Shown here one piece after another: positions 30,431 to 39,437 of a stretch of 64,000 bases of DNA. Position 1 is the first letter of the stretch, and the number at the start of each line of letters is the position of its first letter. The notes below the pieces were generated by a model. It saw only the letters and a list, made by a program, of their open reading frames with translations. It ran no database searches and was not told the origin of the DNA. Location: the NCBI GenBank assembly GCA_938045545.1, contig CALIBN010000015.1, positions 1 to 64,000 of the forward strand. The letters are read 5' to 3'. Position numbers and translations under genes: made by a program. Source of the stretch: an uncultured archaeon (GTDB lineage: Archaea; Thermoproteota; EX4484-205; JAAOZP01).

Positions 30431-30528
30431 GTCATTGAAGCAAGGTTCTAGAGGAATAACCTGGGGGTTCAGGTGTGTACGGGCTTGCCATAAAACGTCA
30501 TTGAAGCAAGGTTCTAGAGGAATAACCT
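30431..30528. repeat. Two perfect 32-bp direct repeats with a 34-bp spacer
   Basis: An identical 32-base sequence starting GTCATTGAAGCAAGG occurs at 30431-30462 and 30497-30528. The 34 bases between are unique. Part of each repeat has dyad symmetry (GGTT...AACC around TCTAGA). Repeat and spacer sizes match a minimal CRISPR unit, but there are only two copies, no third degenerate copy was seen on either side, and no cas gene lies in the window. It could be a relic array, a spacer-like duplication or a binding site pair. The sequence 30196-30430 holds no gene that I can support. Confidence 0.6.
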
Positions 30529-30668
30529 TCCCATTCCTTTGTCGCAGGCAAATGGAAAAGGGGAAAGGCCTCACCAGCCATTCGTCGAGTGAAGGAGAAG
30601 CATCAGGGAAAAGCTCAAGTGCACGCGCTAAACCATGAGAAGCAATTTTCCCAAAATAAGGCTCTAAG

Positions 30669-30953
30669 TTAACGATTAAGTTTCAACCCATAATCCGGCA
30701 GAATGTCATCCGCCTTCCGTATGGCGTGAAAACGATATCCTGTGAGACTAGTAAAAACTCCTAGAACACCGATGATCATAAGCATTAATGATATACCTAC
30801 ATCCGGTTGCGCGCTACGGTGTAAAAATGGCTACAGCAGCTTCAGCAGCGCGCGCCATGCTTGTGTCGAGAAGCGAGAATGCCCAGCCTATCCATATTAG
30901 AGTAAACCCGAGCACGCCTGTAAAACGTCCTTTAGTATGCTGAATTCTCATTA
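30669..30953 (-). pseudogene. Frameshifted small two-helix membrane protein
   Basis: ATG 30953 opens a frame with a hydrophobic segment (FTGVLGFTLIWIGWAFSLL). It stops at TAG shortly after a run of five T (AIFTP*). Removing one T restores reading through AILHRSAQPDVGISLMLMIIGVLGVFTSLTGYRF and the tail RKADDILPDYG to TAA at 30669. The result would be about 94 residues with two membrane helices. I do not recognise the family. A single homopolymer slip is the only break, so assembly error is as likely as mutation. Confidence 0.5.
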
Positions 30954-31089
30954 TGCTGTAGATTCTTCACATTACACGCGCTTTACGTTTTTATAATTTA
31001 TCCTTTGCAATTTTTCTTACCCTGTTATAAGCCTGATTCTTAATATTCGTTGTAAAAGCTTAATAGCAGGATTAGGAATTAGTTTCTTC

Positions 31090-31947
31090 ATGGAGTATAG
31101 ACGCTTAGGTAGAACAGGTTTCAAAGCAAGCATTCTAACCATAGGAGGCTGCGGCCCAGGAATAGCTCCGAACATGGAGGACGGTTTTAAGGCTTTTGAA
31201 AAAGCGGTTGAAAAAGGCATTAACATGGTTGACGTGGCGCCCAGCTATGGAGAGGCTGAAACTAGGCTTGGGCAATTAATAAGGAGGAACCGTGACAAGT
31301 TGATAGTAACCGAGAAAACTCTTGAGAGAACCAGGGAGGGCGCTTGGAGAGAGCTCCGGCAAACCCTGTCCCGTTTCCAAGTTGAAAACATAGACGTGTA
31401 CCAGTTTCACGCAGTGAGCACGCTGGAGGAGCTTGAAAAGATTTTCAGCGAAGACGGTGCTGTGAAAGCGTTTCTGGAGGCTCGTGAACAGGGATTGATA
31501 AGACACATAGGGATAACAGCCCATTCGGACATGAGGATAGTTGTTAAAGCCCTTGAGAAATTCGACTTCGACACAGTGCTGATACCCGTGAACGTTGGAA
31601 GCCTTATTGCACCTGCGCCCGAGAACGATTTCAACCCGGTTCTGAAAATCGCGAGAGACAGGGATATTGGAGTCATCGCAATAAAGGCGATTTCAAAAGG
31701 CAGGTGGACGGGGGAGAGGAAATACCAGACTTGGTATGAGCCGATGGATGGTCAGGAGGATATTGACAAGGCAGTGTGGTTCACCCTTTCCCAAGAGCCG
31801 GTTGCAACCTACTCCATGGCGTGCGACATAAGGCTTTGGTCAAAGATAATAAGTGCGGGCGAAAGGTTTAGAAAGCTCGCTTCAGAGGAGCAGGAGGCGG
31901 TTGTAAAATATTTTAAGACTAAAGGGGTGAAGCCTCTTTTCCCATAG
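31090..31947 (+). CDS. Aldo/keto reductase
   Basis: The 285-residue barrel starts with MEYRRLGRTGFKASILTIGG, typical of the family, and keeps the active-site pattern Asp and Tyr in NMVDVAPSYGEAE, Lys in LIVTEKT and His in VYQFHAVST. An NAD(P)-linked reduction of a sugar or small carbonyl compound is likely; the substrate is unknown. A TATA-like TATAATTTAT lies well upstream (30988-30997). No clear operon partner is present. Confidence 0.87.
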   Translation: MEYRRLGRTGFKASILTIGGCGPGIAPNMEDGFKAFEKAVEKGINMVDVAPSYGEAETRLGQLIRRNRDKLIVTEKTLERTREGAWRELRQTLSRFQVENIDVYQFHAVSTLEELEKIFSEDGAVKAFLEAREQGLIRHIGITAHSDMRIVVKALEKFDFDTVLIPVNVGSLIAPAPENDFNPVLKIARDRDIGVIAIKAISKGRWTGERKYQTWYEPMDGQEDIDKAVWFTLSQEPVATYSMACDIRLWSKIISAGERFRKLASEEQEAVVKYFKTKGVKPLFP

Positions 31948-32005
31948 TGTTTCACAACAGTCCTGGCCCGTTACTTCTCCAAGTTTAAAGGGAAACGTGC
32001 CCCAT

Positions 32006-32908
32006 TTATAGGCATGAAGCTATTTTGCTTAAAGAGGCTTCAGCATCTTTTAAGCCCAATTCAAAAACTATTGGGCCGGTGAACACCGTCTCTTTCAAAA
32101 CTTTGAAAAAACTTTCAATGTTAAGGTCTCCAGCCCCCAAGGGTAAATGATCCCTGACAACCAGCCTACCTTCCTCGACTCGCCTGTAGGCGTCGTGAAG
32201 ATGTATTTCTCCAAGTCTCCCCGAACATTTTTTAAGAGCATCGTCAACGCTTACATCCCCGGAGTACCCGGCGAGAATATGGCCTGTGTCTATGCAGATC
32301 GACGTGTCGAACCTCTCAGCGATTTCAAGAGTTTTCGAAAAAGGGAACTCTATAGACTCCAAAGCTATTCTACGCGAGTCCACGCCAGCATTAGCCATGT
32401 ATGAGACTATCTGCTCAACGCTCCTTAAAGCATTATTGGCAAGAAACTCGAAGAAAAGCATCTTATATTCTTGTTTAACCCCCATCCTGTTGACCTCCGA
32501 AGCCAAGGGGCCTGCTACGTGAAGAACATACGCGAGTGGTTTAAGAACCTCCAGGATCTCAACAGGCTTAACGACCGCGTTGACCGAAGCCACCCGAATA
32601 TCCTCTACGGGGGAATCCAGCTCGATAGACCAGATGGGCAAGTGCGCAGAGAAAGTAATACCCATGTCCCTCATGAGCATCCATTCCTCCAGGTTTTTCC
32701 TTGAGAAGGAGGCTGGAAGAATATAGTAGAGATCCGTGTTAAGCTCTACGTGATTAAAACCTTTTTCAACAATCTTCCTAACTAGCTTAGGGTAGTCAAG
32801 AAATATTGCACTATTCTCCAGCTCTAAGGCTTCCAACACTTCGTCGAGCGAGAGGGCTGTAGCGCCAAGCCTTAAGCCAGCCTGATTCCCCATGATATCG
32901 CACTGCAT
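32006..32908 (-). CDS. Sugar phosphate isomerase/epimerase-like barrel protein
   Basis: The 300-residue protein contains metal-site segments of the AP endonuclease 2/xylose isomerase-like fold: FNHVELNTDL, IALESIEFPFS, SICIDTGHILAGY, GEIHLHDAY and the terminal FELGLKDA. The N-terminal MQCDIMGNQAGLRLG suggests a start some residues downstream is possible. It lies just after the MoaD-like gene (22-base gap) and is divergent in sequence from the similar enzyme at 20671. Substrate unknown. Confidence 0.7.
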   Translation of the reverse strand: MQCDIMGNQAGLRLGATALSLDEVLEALELENSAIFLDYPKLVRKIVEKGFNHVELNTDLYYILPASFSRKNLEEWMLMRDMGITFSAHLPIWSIELDSPVEDIRVASVNAVVKPVEILEVLKPLAYVLHVAGPLASEVNRMGVKQEYKMLFFEFLANNALRSVEQIVSYMANAGVDSRRIALESIEFPFSKTLEIAERFDTSICIDTGHILAGYSGDVSVDDALKKCSGRLGEIHLHDAYRRVEEGRLVVRDHLPLGAGDLNIESFFKVLKETVFTGPIVFELGLKDAEASLSKIASCL

Positions 32909-32929
32909 GACACGGGACAGTTATAAGAC

Positions 32930-33226
32930 TTATATGATGGCCTCAGGCATTAAAACCACTCTGCTGGCCTCGTTTAAAAAAGTTGAATGAGCCTTATCCA
33001 CCGGGACCACTCTTCCATTCAAGACTATCGTAAAGTCCTCTGAAAGGCTTTCTGTTCCAGCTGCGAAAACCCTTTCCTTAAACTTCATCCCATATTTATC
33101 AGCCATCTTCTTAACCAGATCGTAGACAGTACTCCCCTCCTCCATATCCACCAGCGTCTCCGTAGACCCGACGATATCTCTAAACTGGCCTACTAGCTCC
33201 ACGCGGATTTTCATATTCACTAACAT
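32930..33226 (-). CDS. MoaD/ThiS-like ubiquitin-fold protein lacking the GG tail
   Basis: The protein (98 residues) has a beta-grasp pattern: MKIRVELVGQFRDIVGS, ETLVDMEEGSTVYDLVKKM and DFTIVLNGRVVPVDKAHSTFLNEASRVVLMP. MoaD and ThiS end in Gly-Gly for sulphur transfer; here the sequence stops at LMPEAII. It may therefore be a non-sulphur-carrying relative or need no processing. No molybdopterin or thiazole gene is next to it. Confidence 0.7.
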   Translation of the reverse strand: MLVNMKIRVELVGQFRDIVGSTETLVDMEEGSTVYDLVKKMADKYGMKFKERVFAAGTESLSEDFTIVLNGRVVPVDKAHSTFLNEASRVVLMPEAII

Positions 33227-33266
33227 AAGCGGATAGCTTTAAAATAAATATTTCGTTCAAAGAAGT

Positions 33267-33961
33267 CTATAGTAGACCGACTAAGTCTGTTAGACTCGAT
33301 ATTTTTGGACACTGTTTGCCTCCGTACATCCCTCTCCTGTCGATTAGAATAGCGTTCATGCCGGCGGCACGCACACCCAGATAGTCTTCTTCATACCTGT
33401 CACCAATGTGCAGCATGTTCTCCATAGGAGTATTGGAAAGTCGGGAGGCAATACGGAATATTTCAGCATTAGGCTTCTCGTACCCTAAATCGCCCGAAGC
33501 CACGAGCATTCCGAAATATTCTAGAAGGCCGGCTTTCCTCAAGTATGTTGCCAGGTTCCTGCTGGAGGAGACATTGGAAACAGCGATCAGCTTGAGATCA
33601 TTATCCCTAAGTTTCCTTAAAGTGGGCTCAGCATCCTCATAGGCCCGGAAATCTGCTTCGGATAGCCAGCGGTGCGCAGCTGTTCAGCCAGATCTTGGTT
33701 CGGGATGGCGAGGTTCGAAACCATTTTCCGGAGCAGCCTAGCCCAGGCATTTTCGTTCCAAACTTCCCGGGTCCTTGCTTTCTCCTCACTCCACCATACG
33801 CACGCATCCTTCCAGGCCTCCCTAACTTTAACGGGCTCAAACCGATATCCCAACTTAAGCAGGATCTTATGGAAGACCATATGATCCTCTTCAACTTCAT
33901 AGTATAGCGTTCCGCCGCAGTTGAAGGAGACAGTTTTAATGCGTTTTTTAAACAATAGCAC
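33267..33961 (-). pseudogene. Frameshifted HAD-family hydrolase with a lost nucleophile
   Basis: The N-terminal part (33961-33617) ends in the wrong frame at RMLSPL*. One missing base near 33660 restores continuity through YPEADFRAYEDAEPTL to LIAVSNVSSSRNL (HAD motif II), GYEKPNAEIFRIA (motif III Lys) and LHIGDRYEEDYLG (motif IV). Motif I reads FNCGGTL: the nucleophilic Asp is Asn and the second Asp is Gly. An enzyme with this change could not form the aspartyl-phosphate. Loss of frame plus loss of nucleophile suggests a decayed gene. Confidence 0.7.
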
Positions 33962-33976
33962 ATCCCGCTTAATAAT

Positions 33977-34414
33977 TCAACTTTTTTCCTTCCACCAGTA
34001 GAATAGTTTTCTACTCAACTCGTGTATCTTCCTAGCATTATCTATTGCTTTTTCAGCATCCTCTTTAGAATAGAGCTCCCTGGGAGGAGTGAAGGCGCTC
34101 TCATCGCCGTAAAAAGCCGGACCTCTTTCTCCAGCAAGCCTTTTACTCACAATACTGATCGTTTCCAGCTCAAATCTAAACCAATCCGGAAGCTCTCTAA
34201 CACGTGCTATTTCAACCAAAACATCGCTGACATCGTGTTGACGCGGATACTCCATGCCCAGCAGTCTGAGAACAGCCTTTAGGCTTAATTCAACACTTTC
34301 TTGCGCTCTTCTAATCGTTCTATGGTACATCTCTTTGGTGAAGGCTTCTTCAGCCTCGTAGAGAGAATACTCAGCGTCGTCAAGATACCCTTTAGCCATA
34401 GCCTCAGTATTCAA
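33977..34414 (-). CDS. HEPN-domain protein, partner of the MNT nucleotidyltransferase
   Basis: The 145-residue all-helical protein resembles HEPN: YLDDAEYSLYEAEEAF, RRAQESVELSLKAVLRLLG, the PRQHDVSDVLVEI loop and a C-terminal helix with ARKIHELSRKLFYWW. Its ATG overlaps the nucleotidyltransferase stop by four bases, the usual MNT/HEPN pairing. In known pairs the HEPN protein is a ribonuclease toxin or an RNA-binding partner blocked by nucleotidylation. Whether this one is active cannot be told. Confidence 0.8.
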   Translation of the reverse strand: MNTEAMAKGYLDDAEYSLYEAEEAFTKEMYHRTIRRAQESVELSLKAVLRLLGMEYPRQHDVSDVLVEIARVRELPDWFRFELETISIVSKRLAGERGPAFYGDESAFTPPRELYSKEDAEKAIDNARKIHELSRKLFYWWKEKS

Positions 34415-34950
34415 ATTTCAACCGCCTCTCCACGTTTTATATCGGGTTTTAAATCCCAGAGCCATGTCCCGTTTTTGAGATAAACGCGTTTAGCTTTCAA
34501 CTCATCCAGCCTTTTCCTAAGGCTCGTGAAAACAGACTCTAAAAAGCTGTCCTTGTCGACCAGGATAACAGCGTCCTCAACCATGTCCAAGTATATTGGC
34601 CTATGGATTTTCGCCTCCTCCGGAGTAAGAGGATAAAATTGTACCCACGTGTTAACGCCTTTCTTTCTAAGCTCCCTGTACGTTTGAGTATCTCTCAGCT
34701 TAATTAGGATTTTAGCCATGATCTCCATTTTCTCACTAATCCTTTTAGGAAGATTTTCAGCGACGACGAGAATATCCGTATCGCTAGACGGCTTAGCATC
34801 CCCTCTGGCTACAGAGCCGAAAACAACTACACTTATCAGTTTTTCTCCGAAAAAGCCGTTAAGGAGATTAAGAACCTCTTTAACAAACTCCCTCCTATCC
34901 GAATCAATTATATTGGATAATCCGTGTCTAAACATCGTTAACCCTTGCAT
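34411..34950 (-). CDS. Minimal nucleotidyltransferase (MNT) antitoxin-type
   Basis: This 179-residue protein has the nucleotidyltransferase signature GSVARGDAKPSSDTDILVV near residue 47, with the GSx(n)DxD catalytic carboxylates. The C-terminal part is longer than in the shortest MNT proteins. It precedes and overlaps the HEPN gene, forming a standard MNT/HEPN module, probably toxin-antitoxin. An internal ATG at codon 6 is an alternative start. Confidence 0.83.
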   Translation of the reverse strand: MQGLTMFRHGLSNIIDSDRREFVKEVLNLLNGFFGEKLISVVVFGSVARGDAKPSSDTDILVVAENLPKRISEKMEIMAKILIKLRDTQTYRELRKKGVNTWVQFYPLTPEEAKIHRPIYLDMVEDAVILVDKDSFLESVFTSLRKRLDELKAKRVYLKNGTWLWDLKPDIKRGEAVEI

Positions 34951-35099
34951 TCTGAAAATATTTAAGCCGTTATACCTTATATACTTTTAGCAGTAAGAGA
35001 AAAAGCAGCTTCAGCGCAAGATAGAATAGGCCGACGTAATAACGATTATGAAAGAAACATGCAGCAAAGTTAATATTATTCGGAAAAAACTCCCGCAAC

Positions 35100-35501
35100 A
35101 TGAGCTATGAAATAATAGAGGTTTCGACGAAAACTAGGCAACAGCTCGTAGAAGTAACCTCGGCGATAAGGGAGCGAGTTAAAAGAAGCGGTGTGAAAAA
35201 AGGCCTCTGCTTCATCCATGTCCCCCATACAACCGCCGGAATAACTTTAAACGAGAATGCTGACCCTAGTGTAGCCAGAGACATCCTCAACACTTTAAAC
35301 CGTTTAATACCTGTTGAGGGCGATTACACCCATTTAGAGGGCAATGCGCACGCCCATGTGAAAGCAAGCATTGTCGGACACAACGCGATCCTGTTCATAG
35401 AGGATGGCGAACTCATGCTGGGAACTTGGCAGGGAATTTTCCTATGCGAGTTCGACGGGCCTAGGAGGCGGAGGATTCTAATAAAGATAGTTGGAGAATA
35501 A
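35100..35501 (+). CDS. yjbQ: YjbQ/UPF0047 family protein
   Basis: The 133-residue protein contains the family signature [20 protein letters not shown], then [18 protein letters not shown] and [18 protein letters not shown]. Conserved His residues in these segments form a probable metal site. Some members can act as thiamine phosphate synthase, but the native role is unsettled. ATG 35100 follows an AT-rich upstream stretch (AATATTATT, about 30 bases before). Confidence 0.9.
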   Translation: MSYEIIEVSTKTRQQLVEVTSAIRERVKRSGVKKGLCFIHVPHTTAGITLNENADPSVARDILNTLNRLIPVEGDYTHLEGNAHAHVKASIVGHNAILFIEDGELMLGTWQGIFLCEFDGPRRRRILIKIVGE

Positions 35502-35609
35502 AAGTATGTGCGCTAAGCTCAGGCCATTTAAATCGCGCACCAGCATGCGACAAGCCTAATGGAAATCTTATCAGCAAGGCTTAAATAATTTTATCGCCCA
35601 ATTATTATT

Positions 35610-36143
35610 GTGAAAAAGAAAATCGTGATTAAAGGCGACAGGGTTCAGGATGTAGGTTATAGGCTCTTTCTTCTAGATGCTGCCGAAGACTCGGGTTTAA
35701 AGGGTTTTCAAGCTAGGAATGTCAAGGATTACGTTGAATTCATGGTGGAAGGTGATGACGACAGGGTGATTGAATTCGTTAAATTCGCAGAAAGCAATTA
35801 CCCTGAGTTCGCCAAGGTGGATGAAGTGCGGGTGGAGGATTACGGCGGGGAAGTTATGTCTATGGACAGGTTTTACCACAGGTTCAGCGTTGACCAGCTG
35901 GCTAAAATAGTGAGCGTGGGAATTGGCATGATTGGAAGACAGGATACAATGATAGAGAAGCAGGATTTGATGCTAGGAAAAATGGATCTAATGTTGGAGA
36001 AACAGGATGAAATGTTAAGAAAACAGGATGAAACAATAATGGAGATAAGAGCATTAAGAGAAGACTTGAGAAACTACATGGAGGAAAGGTTTGAAAAAAT
36101 AGAAAGAGAGATAGCGGCGATAAAGGCTAAGATAGGTCTTTAA
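35610..36143 (+). CDS. Acylphosphatase domain fused to a heptad coiled coil
   Basis: Residues 1-92 resemble acylphosphatase: IKGDRVQDVGYRLFLLDAA corresponds to the GxVQGVGFR phosphate loop, with the catalytic Arg kept and the usual Gly replaced by Asp (VQDVG). Residues about 108-145 are a regular seven-residue repeat (GRQDTMI, EKQDLML, GKMDLML, EKQDEML, RKQDETI), then an acidic/basic helix. The protein should form an oligomeric rod. GTG 35610 is about 25 bases after a TATA-like TTAAATAAT. The fusion is uncommon to my knowledge; the substrate is unknown. Confidence 0.72.
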   Translation: MKKKIVIKGDRVQDVGYRLFLLDAAEDSGLKGFQARNVKDYVEFMVEGDDDRVIEFVKFAESNYPEFAKVDEVRVEDYGGEVMSMDRFYHRFSVDQLAKIVSVGIGMIGRQDTMIEKQDLMLGKMDLMLEKQDEMLRKQDETIMEIRALREDLRNYMEERFEKIEREIAAIKAKIGL

Positions 36144-36189
36144 GAAACCTATTAAACGGTCTTCATGGGAATATGCCTCAAGGATGTGC

Positions 36190-36690
36190 TCAAGCGATGT
36201 TGATAGTTTCTCGTAGATAAACTAGACGGGAAGTCGAGTACTTTTGCTTTCTCCACGGATTTTTGTAGATCTCTATGACCTCCGATATTATGTTTGGCAA
36301 TTCCTCGGGCCTGCCCATGTTGATTCCGGGGCATATGAAAGCGTATTGATTAAAGTAGACATAGTATATCTCATCATTGTAGTAAAACTCAGCCTCCTCC
36401 AAGTTTACAGATTTTGGCTTCTTGTAGACCAAAAAGGGCCATACCTTGCAAGAGAACGGTTTCAAGCCTAGTTCCTGTAGATTACATAATCCATACTCGT
36501 TCTGAAAGATACACCTTCCGCCAATTTTTCTCAAGGAAGGCTTTACGCCAGTTACTACAGCTTCCGGCATAAGCTCGAAAATCCGTGCATATTCATAGGG
36601 ACGGAGGATAACTTCAAATTTAGTGCAGCACCTTCCACAACCGAGACAAGCCCAAGATTTCACTCTTCTCCAAGGTATTTCCTTTGTCAT
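36190..36690 (-). CDS. YkgJ-type Cys-rich (zinc/iron-chelating) protein
   Basis: This 166-residue protein shows the family pattern WACLGCGRCCTKFEV near residue 13, CIFQNEYGLCNLQELGLKPFSCKVWPF and PGINMG, with about eight conserved cysteines that probably bind a metal cluster. A degraded paralogue lies at 50286-50686. Function of the family is not established. Confidence 0.82.
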   Translation of the reverse strand: MTKEIPWRRVKSWACLGCGRCCTKFEVILRPYEYARIFELMPEAVVTGVKPSLRKIGGRCIFQNEYGLCNLQELGLKPFSCKVWPFLVYKKPKSVNLEEAEFYYNDEIYYVYFNQYAFICPGINMGRPEELPNIISEVIEIYKNPWRKQKYSTSRLVYLRETINIA

Positions 36691-37048
36691 GCTTTCCTAC
36701 CAGACGATAATTCATGTCTGAAACATACCGGATATAAATTTTAAAAACCTAGCCATCCTTCAACAGAGCTTCACCTCCTCCCTTACATCATTCTGAAGAG
36801 AACAGGTCAGAATTGTCAACTCCTCTTAGAGCAGTAGGCGCTTAAATGTCAATTTATTATTACCTCGTGAATAACGATTGTAGAAAAATATCTTGCTCAT
36901 GTCAGTCTGAAGACCATTGGGAGTCCCCTTTAACACTTTTATCTCTCGAATAGTAGCGTTTAACAAAGAATCTTTATTTCAGCGTATGCTAAAGAAACTG
37001 TTCTGATGCTGCCGAGTAAAGGCTTTAGGATTGAGCCTAAACTTTTGG
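36691..37048. other. Intergenic, no supported gene
   Basis: The stretch is AT-rich and non-coding in appearance. A 47-codon frame starting ATG 37006 (MLPSKGFRIEPKLL) is open but unsupported. It runs into the antisense of a membrane segment and may be the start of a truncated gene. Confidence 0.3.
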
Positions 37049-37496
37049 TTAGACTCTTAAGGGATATGGAGAAGCGCACGCTGGAGCATGGCCCAGTTGC
37101 ACGTTATTTATGGCTAGCAATACCATTATTAAAAAGCCGATGCATATAGCTATTTGAATCAAAGCATCGTTCGAAACCCAAGGCGTGAGGCTTGGAGTTT
37201 CAACCCTCAGGTACATTTCAGACGGCTCCTCCGGGGGGTTTGCAAGCTCTAAGAGAACCATAACTCTTGACTCCTGCCCTTCCATGCTGAACCGACCGAG
37301 ATCAATCTGATCCACCTAGCCGCCCAGAGACAGCCTTCGAAAGAAACCCAACTTAAAACTTTTGGCGTTTCAATGTCGCTGAGAACAGTCATCTTCCCCT
37401 TGAGACACTCGGTTCCGGGGCCAATGATTTTCACATGGTAAAACCTGCTTGGCTCCAGAACCAGATCGACTAGTGTCCTTTCCTGCGTAATTGTCT
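37049..37496 (-). pseudogene. Remnant of an extracellular-domain membrane protein
   Basis: A frame from 37490 reads TITQERTLVDLVLEPSRFY and VKIIGPGTECLKGKM, then is replaced at 37315 by another frame (DLGRFSMEGQESRVMVLLEL, AICIGFLIMVLLAI) that ends with a membrane helix near 37110. The pieces make sense as one protein with a beta-rich outside domain and a C-terminal anchor. At least one frameshift separates them. The preceding frame carries another membrane protein piece and may be the same gene. Family not recognised. Confidence 0.45.
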
Positions 37497-38000
37497 AGGC
37501 GTACACTATTGTCTTAAGTCCGCCGAACTCGGAACAATATGCATACGCCCATAACGCTAGAACTATTAGAGACATCGCAAGCACTACTAGAGAAAACTTT
37601 CTCTTCAAGCTGCTTGCTCTGAAACCAGATCGGGATGGCTCAAGCCTCGGCGACTGTGAAAAAGTAGCATAAATCATGAGCACGATGAACATTACTACGG
37701 GTAGACTGGCATCATCCTCAAGCAAGGACACGAGTATAGAGAGAGAAGTAAGGTAAAGGGTAGCGGGCATGATATCGTCCTCCGACATTTTTAGAACTTG
37801 AAGCATAAGCTCGAGGGTCGCGCCTAGGGCGAACATCGTGAGGAAAACCCCCATTAGCCCTGGTCCAGGTAGGCTGGGCCAAGCCACGTGGAGACAAGGG
37901 TCCAGTTTTCCCCCTCGCCGTAGATCATGTGAGTTCCCAGGAAATCATGTCTTAGACCAAGGCTTATCGCTCCTTTGGCAGACCCTAAAATCGGGTCATC
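37495..38000 (-). pseudogene. Remnant of a polytopic membrane protein, possibly polysaccharide polymerase/ligase
   Basis: Translation from about 38000 gives an outside loop (MIYGEGENWTLVSTWLGPAYLDQG), a frameshift near 37862 and then several hydrophobic helices (LMGVFLTMFALGATLELML, ATLYLTSLSILVSLL, LPVVMFIVLMIYATF, SLVVLAMSLIVLALWAYAY). The layout resembles Wzy- or ligase-type proteins of polysaccharide export but there is no clear signature. It sits after a glycosyltransferase remnant. Confidence 0.45.
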
Positions 38001-38020
38001 CACTTAAAGCAGGATGTGTC

Positions 38021-38347
38021 TCAACATCTGCAGGTTAATGCTCTGCCGAAACAGCCGAGTAATGCAGGAGTAAAGTAGGAAGCTAGAAGCACTATGAAGA
38101 CAAGGAACCCTACGATGAGCATCCTGCCTGTGTTTGAGCACCTGTATAAAACTACTAAGAGAAACCCTAAGCCAATCGCTAGCGCACGCACCCTGTGCAC
38201 CCTTATCCCATCCAGCTCTTCAAAACTTTTTTGCTCAACGCGTATTCCTAGAGACACTGAGTGCACATCGTGCCCAAGCCGTATAAGGTTCCTCGCCAGC
38301 TCGTAGACATGGGTTGAGGCCCCTCTGAAATGGGGGGACAGCGACAT
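38021..38347 (-). pseudogene. Truncated GT4-type glycosyltransferase joined to membrane sequence
   Basis: The first 50 residues (MSLSPHFRGASTHVYELAR, NLIRLGHDVHSVSLG, EELDGIRVHRV) match the N-terminal GT-B domain of GT4 glycosyltransferases, including the donor-side loop. The sequence then changes abruptly to a double membrane segment (ALAIGLGFLLVVLYRC, MLIVGFLVFIVLLASYF), and the nucleotide-sugar domain with the EX7E motif is absent. A deletion has probably fused the start of a glycosyltransferase to a neighbouring membrane protein. Confidence 0.6.
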
Positions 38348-38368
38348 CTACGGCAACATAACAGATTT

Positions 38369-39170
38369 TCACAGGTCGAAGTGGAGCCGGCCAGTATATT
38401 TGGTTTTTTGGAGGGCCTCATAAGTCTTTTCCAGTAAAGCTTTATTTTGTAGAGCCGTTATTCTACGCTTCCTCCCGAAGTGTATAAGCATGCTTACCCC
38501 GGCCACCGTGGTCGCAGCCAGCGCCAGCATCGAGTAATCCCTCCGCCATCTCGCCACCACTTTTTTCGGACTGTCCATTACGACTGTGGCGTTTAAAGCC
38601 TTTATTTCCACGTCTCCGCCCCACCCATCGAAAACCTCTGCAACCAAAAGAATCTTGGGGCTTAACTCCGAATGATGCAACCGTGCCCTCAGCATACCGG
38701 CCGCTGCCCCATGTTTCCCCATGTAGAGAAGTGACGTTAAGGTAGAACTCCTTGGTCCAAATAGCCTTAAACGTAAGAGGTGAGTTGACGACCATCAAGA
38801 AGTTTGCGTCATAAACGCCTTTTGCCCCCTCCTATCTCAGGAAGACTAGGCGGGTCAAAGGAGACTCGTAAAACACAGTTCCTACTGAAATGTTTACCCT
38901 TGAAGACTCGTCACACCAGTCTGCTCCAACAGGATTGCCGTATGGAGAGTCTAAAGCGACGAGGTATTGTGTTTTCCAGATGGCAGTCTCGTTCACCGGT
39001 GCCTCAACTATGAGTGTCACGTTTAAACGGTCTCCAGTGTAGCTTCCCAAGCCCTCTCCAAACCAGTAGTCGAAAACTCTCCTAGTACCGTTGCTAAAGT
39101 CTAAGATTCGAGGCTTCACAAATATGTTTACGTTTGAAGACTCGTTGCACCACCCGCCTCCACCAGCCTG
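38369..39170 (-). pseudogene. Decayed surface protein with B-repeat-like domains and C-terminal anchor
   Basis: Pieces in three frames show repeats of the type SPYGNPVGADWCDESSRVNISV and GGWCNESSNVNIFV, and later GSGRYAEGTVASFGVKP with FDGWGGDVEIKALNATVVMDSPKKV. These resemble the InlB-B/Flg_new-like repeats of archaeal cell-surface proteins. The 3' end encodes a helix (MLALAATTVAGVSMLIHFG) followed by basic residues. At least two frameshifts break the gene. An outside adhesive or S-layer-associated role is probable for the ancestor. Confidence 0.55.
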
Positions 39171-39437
39171 TTTTGCCCTTCCCTTAGGCTTCTAACCTCC
39201 TCCCACAGCTTACCCTGACCTTCCCATAGCCTGTTCTGTCCTTCTCTTAAACCTCTAACTTCCTCCCAAGCTTGTTCTGCCCCTCCTCAAGCCTATCCAT
39301 TCTCTTCAATATTTCAGACAACCCTAAGAACCTGCTACAGTATAACGGAACTCCAAGTCCTTCTCAAGCAGCTCGATGAACTCGCGTCTGAGCTTCTCAG
39401 CCATAAACTGTTCTTTGACATCCACATATTTAAGCAT
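39170..39437 (-). pseudogene. Fragment of a coiled-coil DUF3782-type protein
   Basis: ATG 39437 reads MLKYVDVKEQFMAEKLRREF, then after two single-base shifts SEILKRMDRLEEGQNKL, LWEEVRGLREGQNRLWEGQGKLWEEVRSLREGQNRL. The repeated LREGQNRLWE units form a coiled coil as in archaeal DUF3782/PD-(D/E)XK-type proteins. The nuclease-like domain expected downstream is missing; the frame runs straight into surface-repeat sequence. This looks like a deletion junction. Confidence 0.45.

Noticed and set aside
30335-30638. Frames on both strands reading repeated VIPLEPCFND-like sequence
   Set aside because: They only translate the 32-bp DNA repeat and have no coding support.
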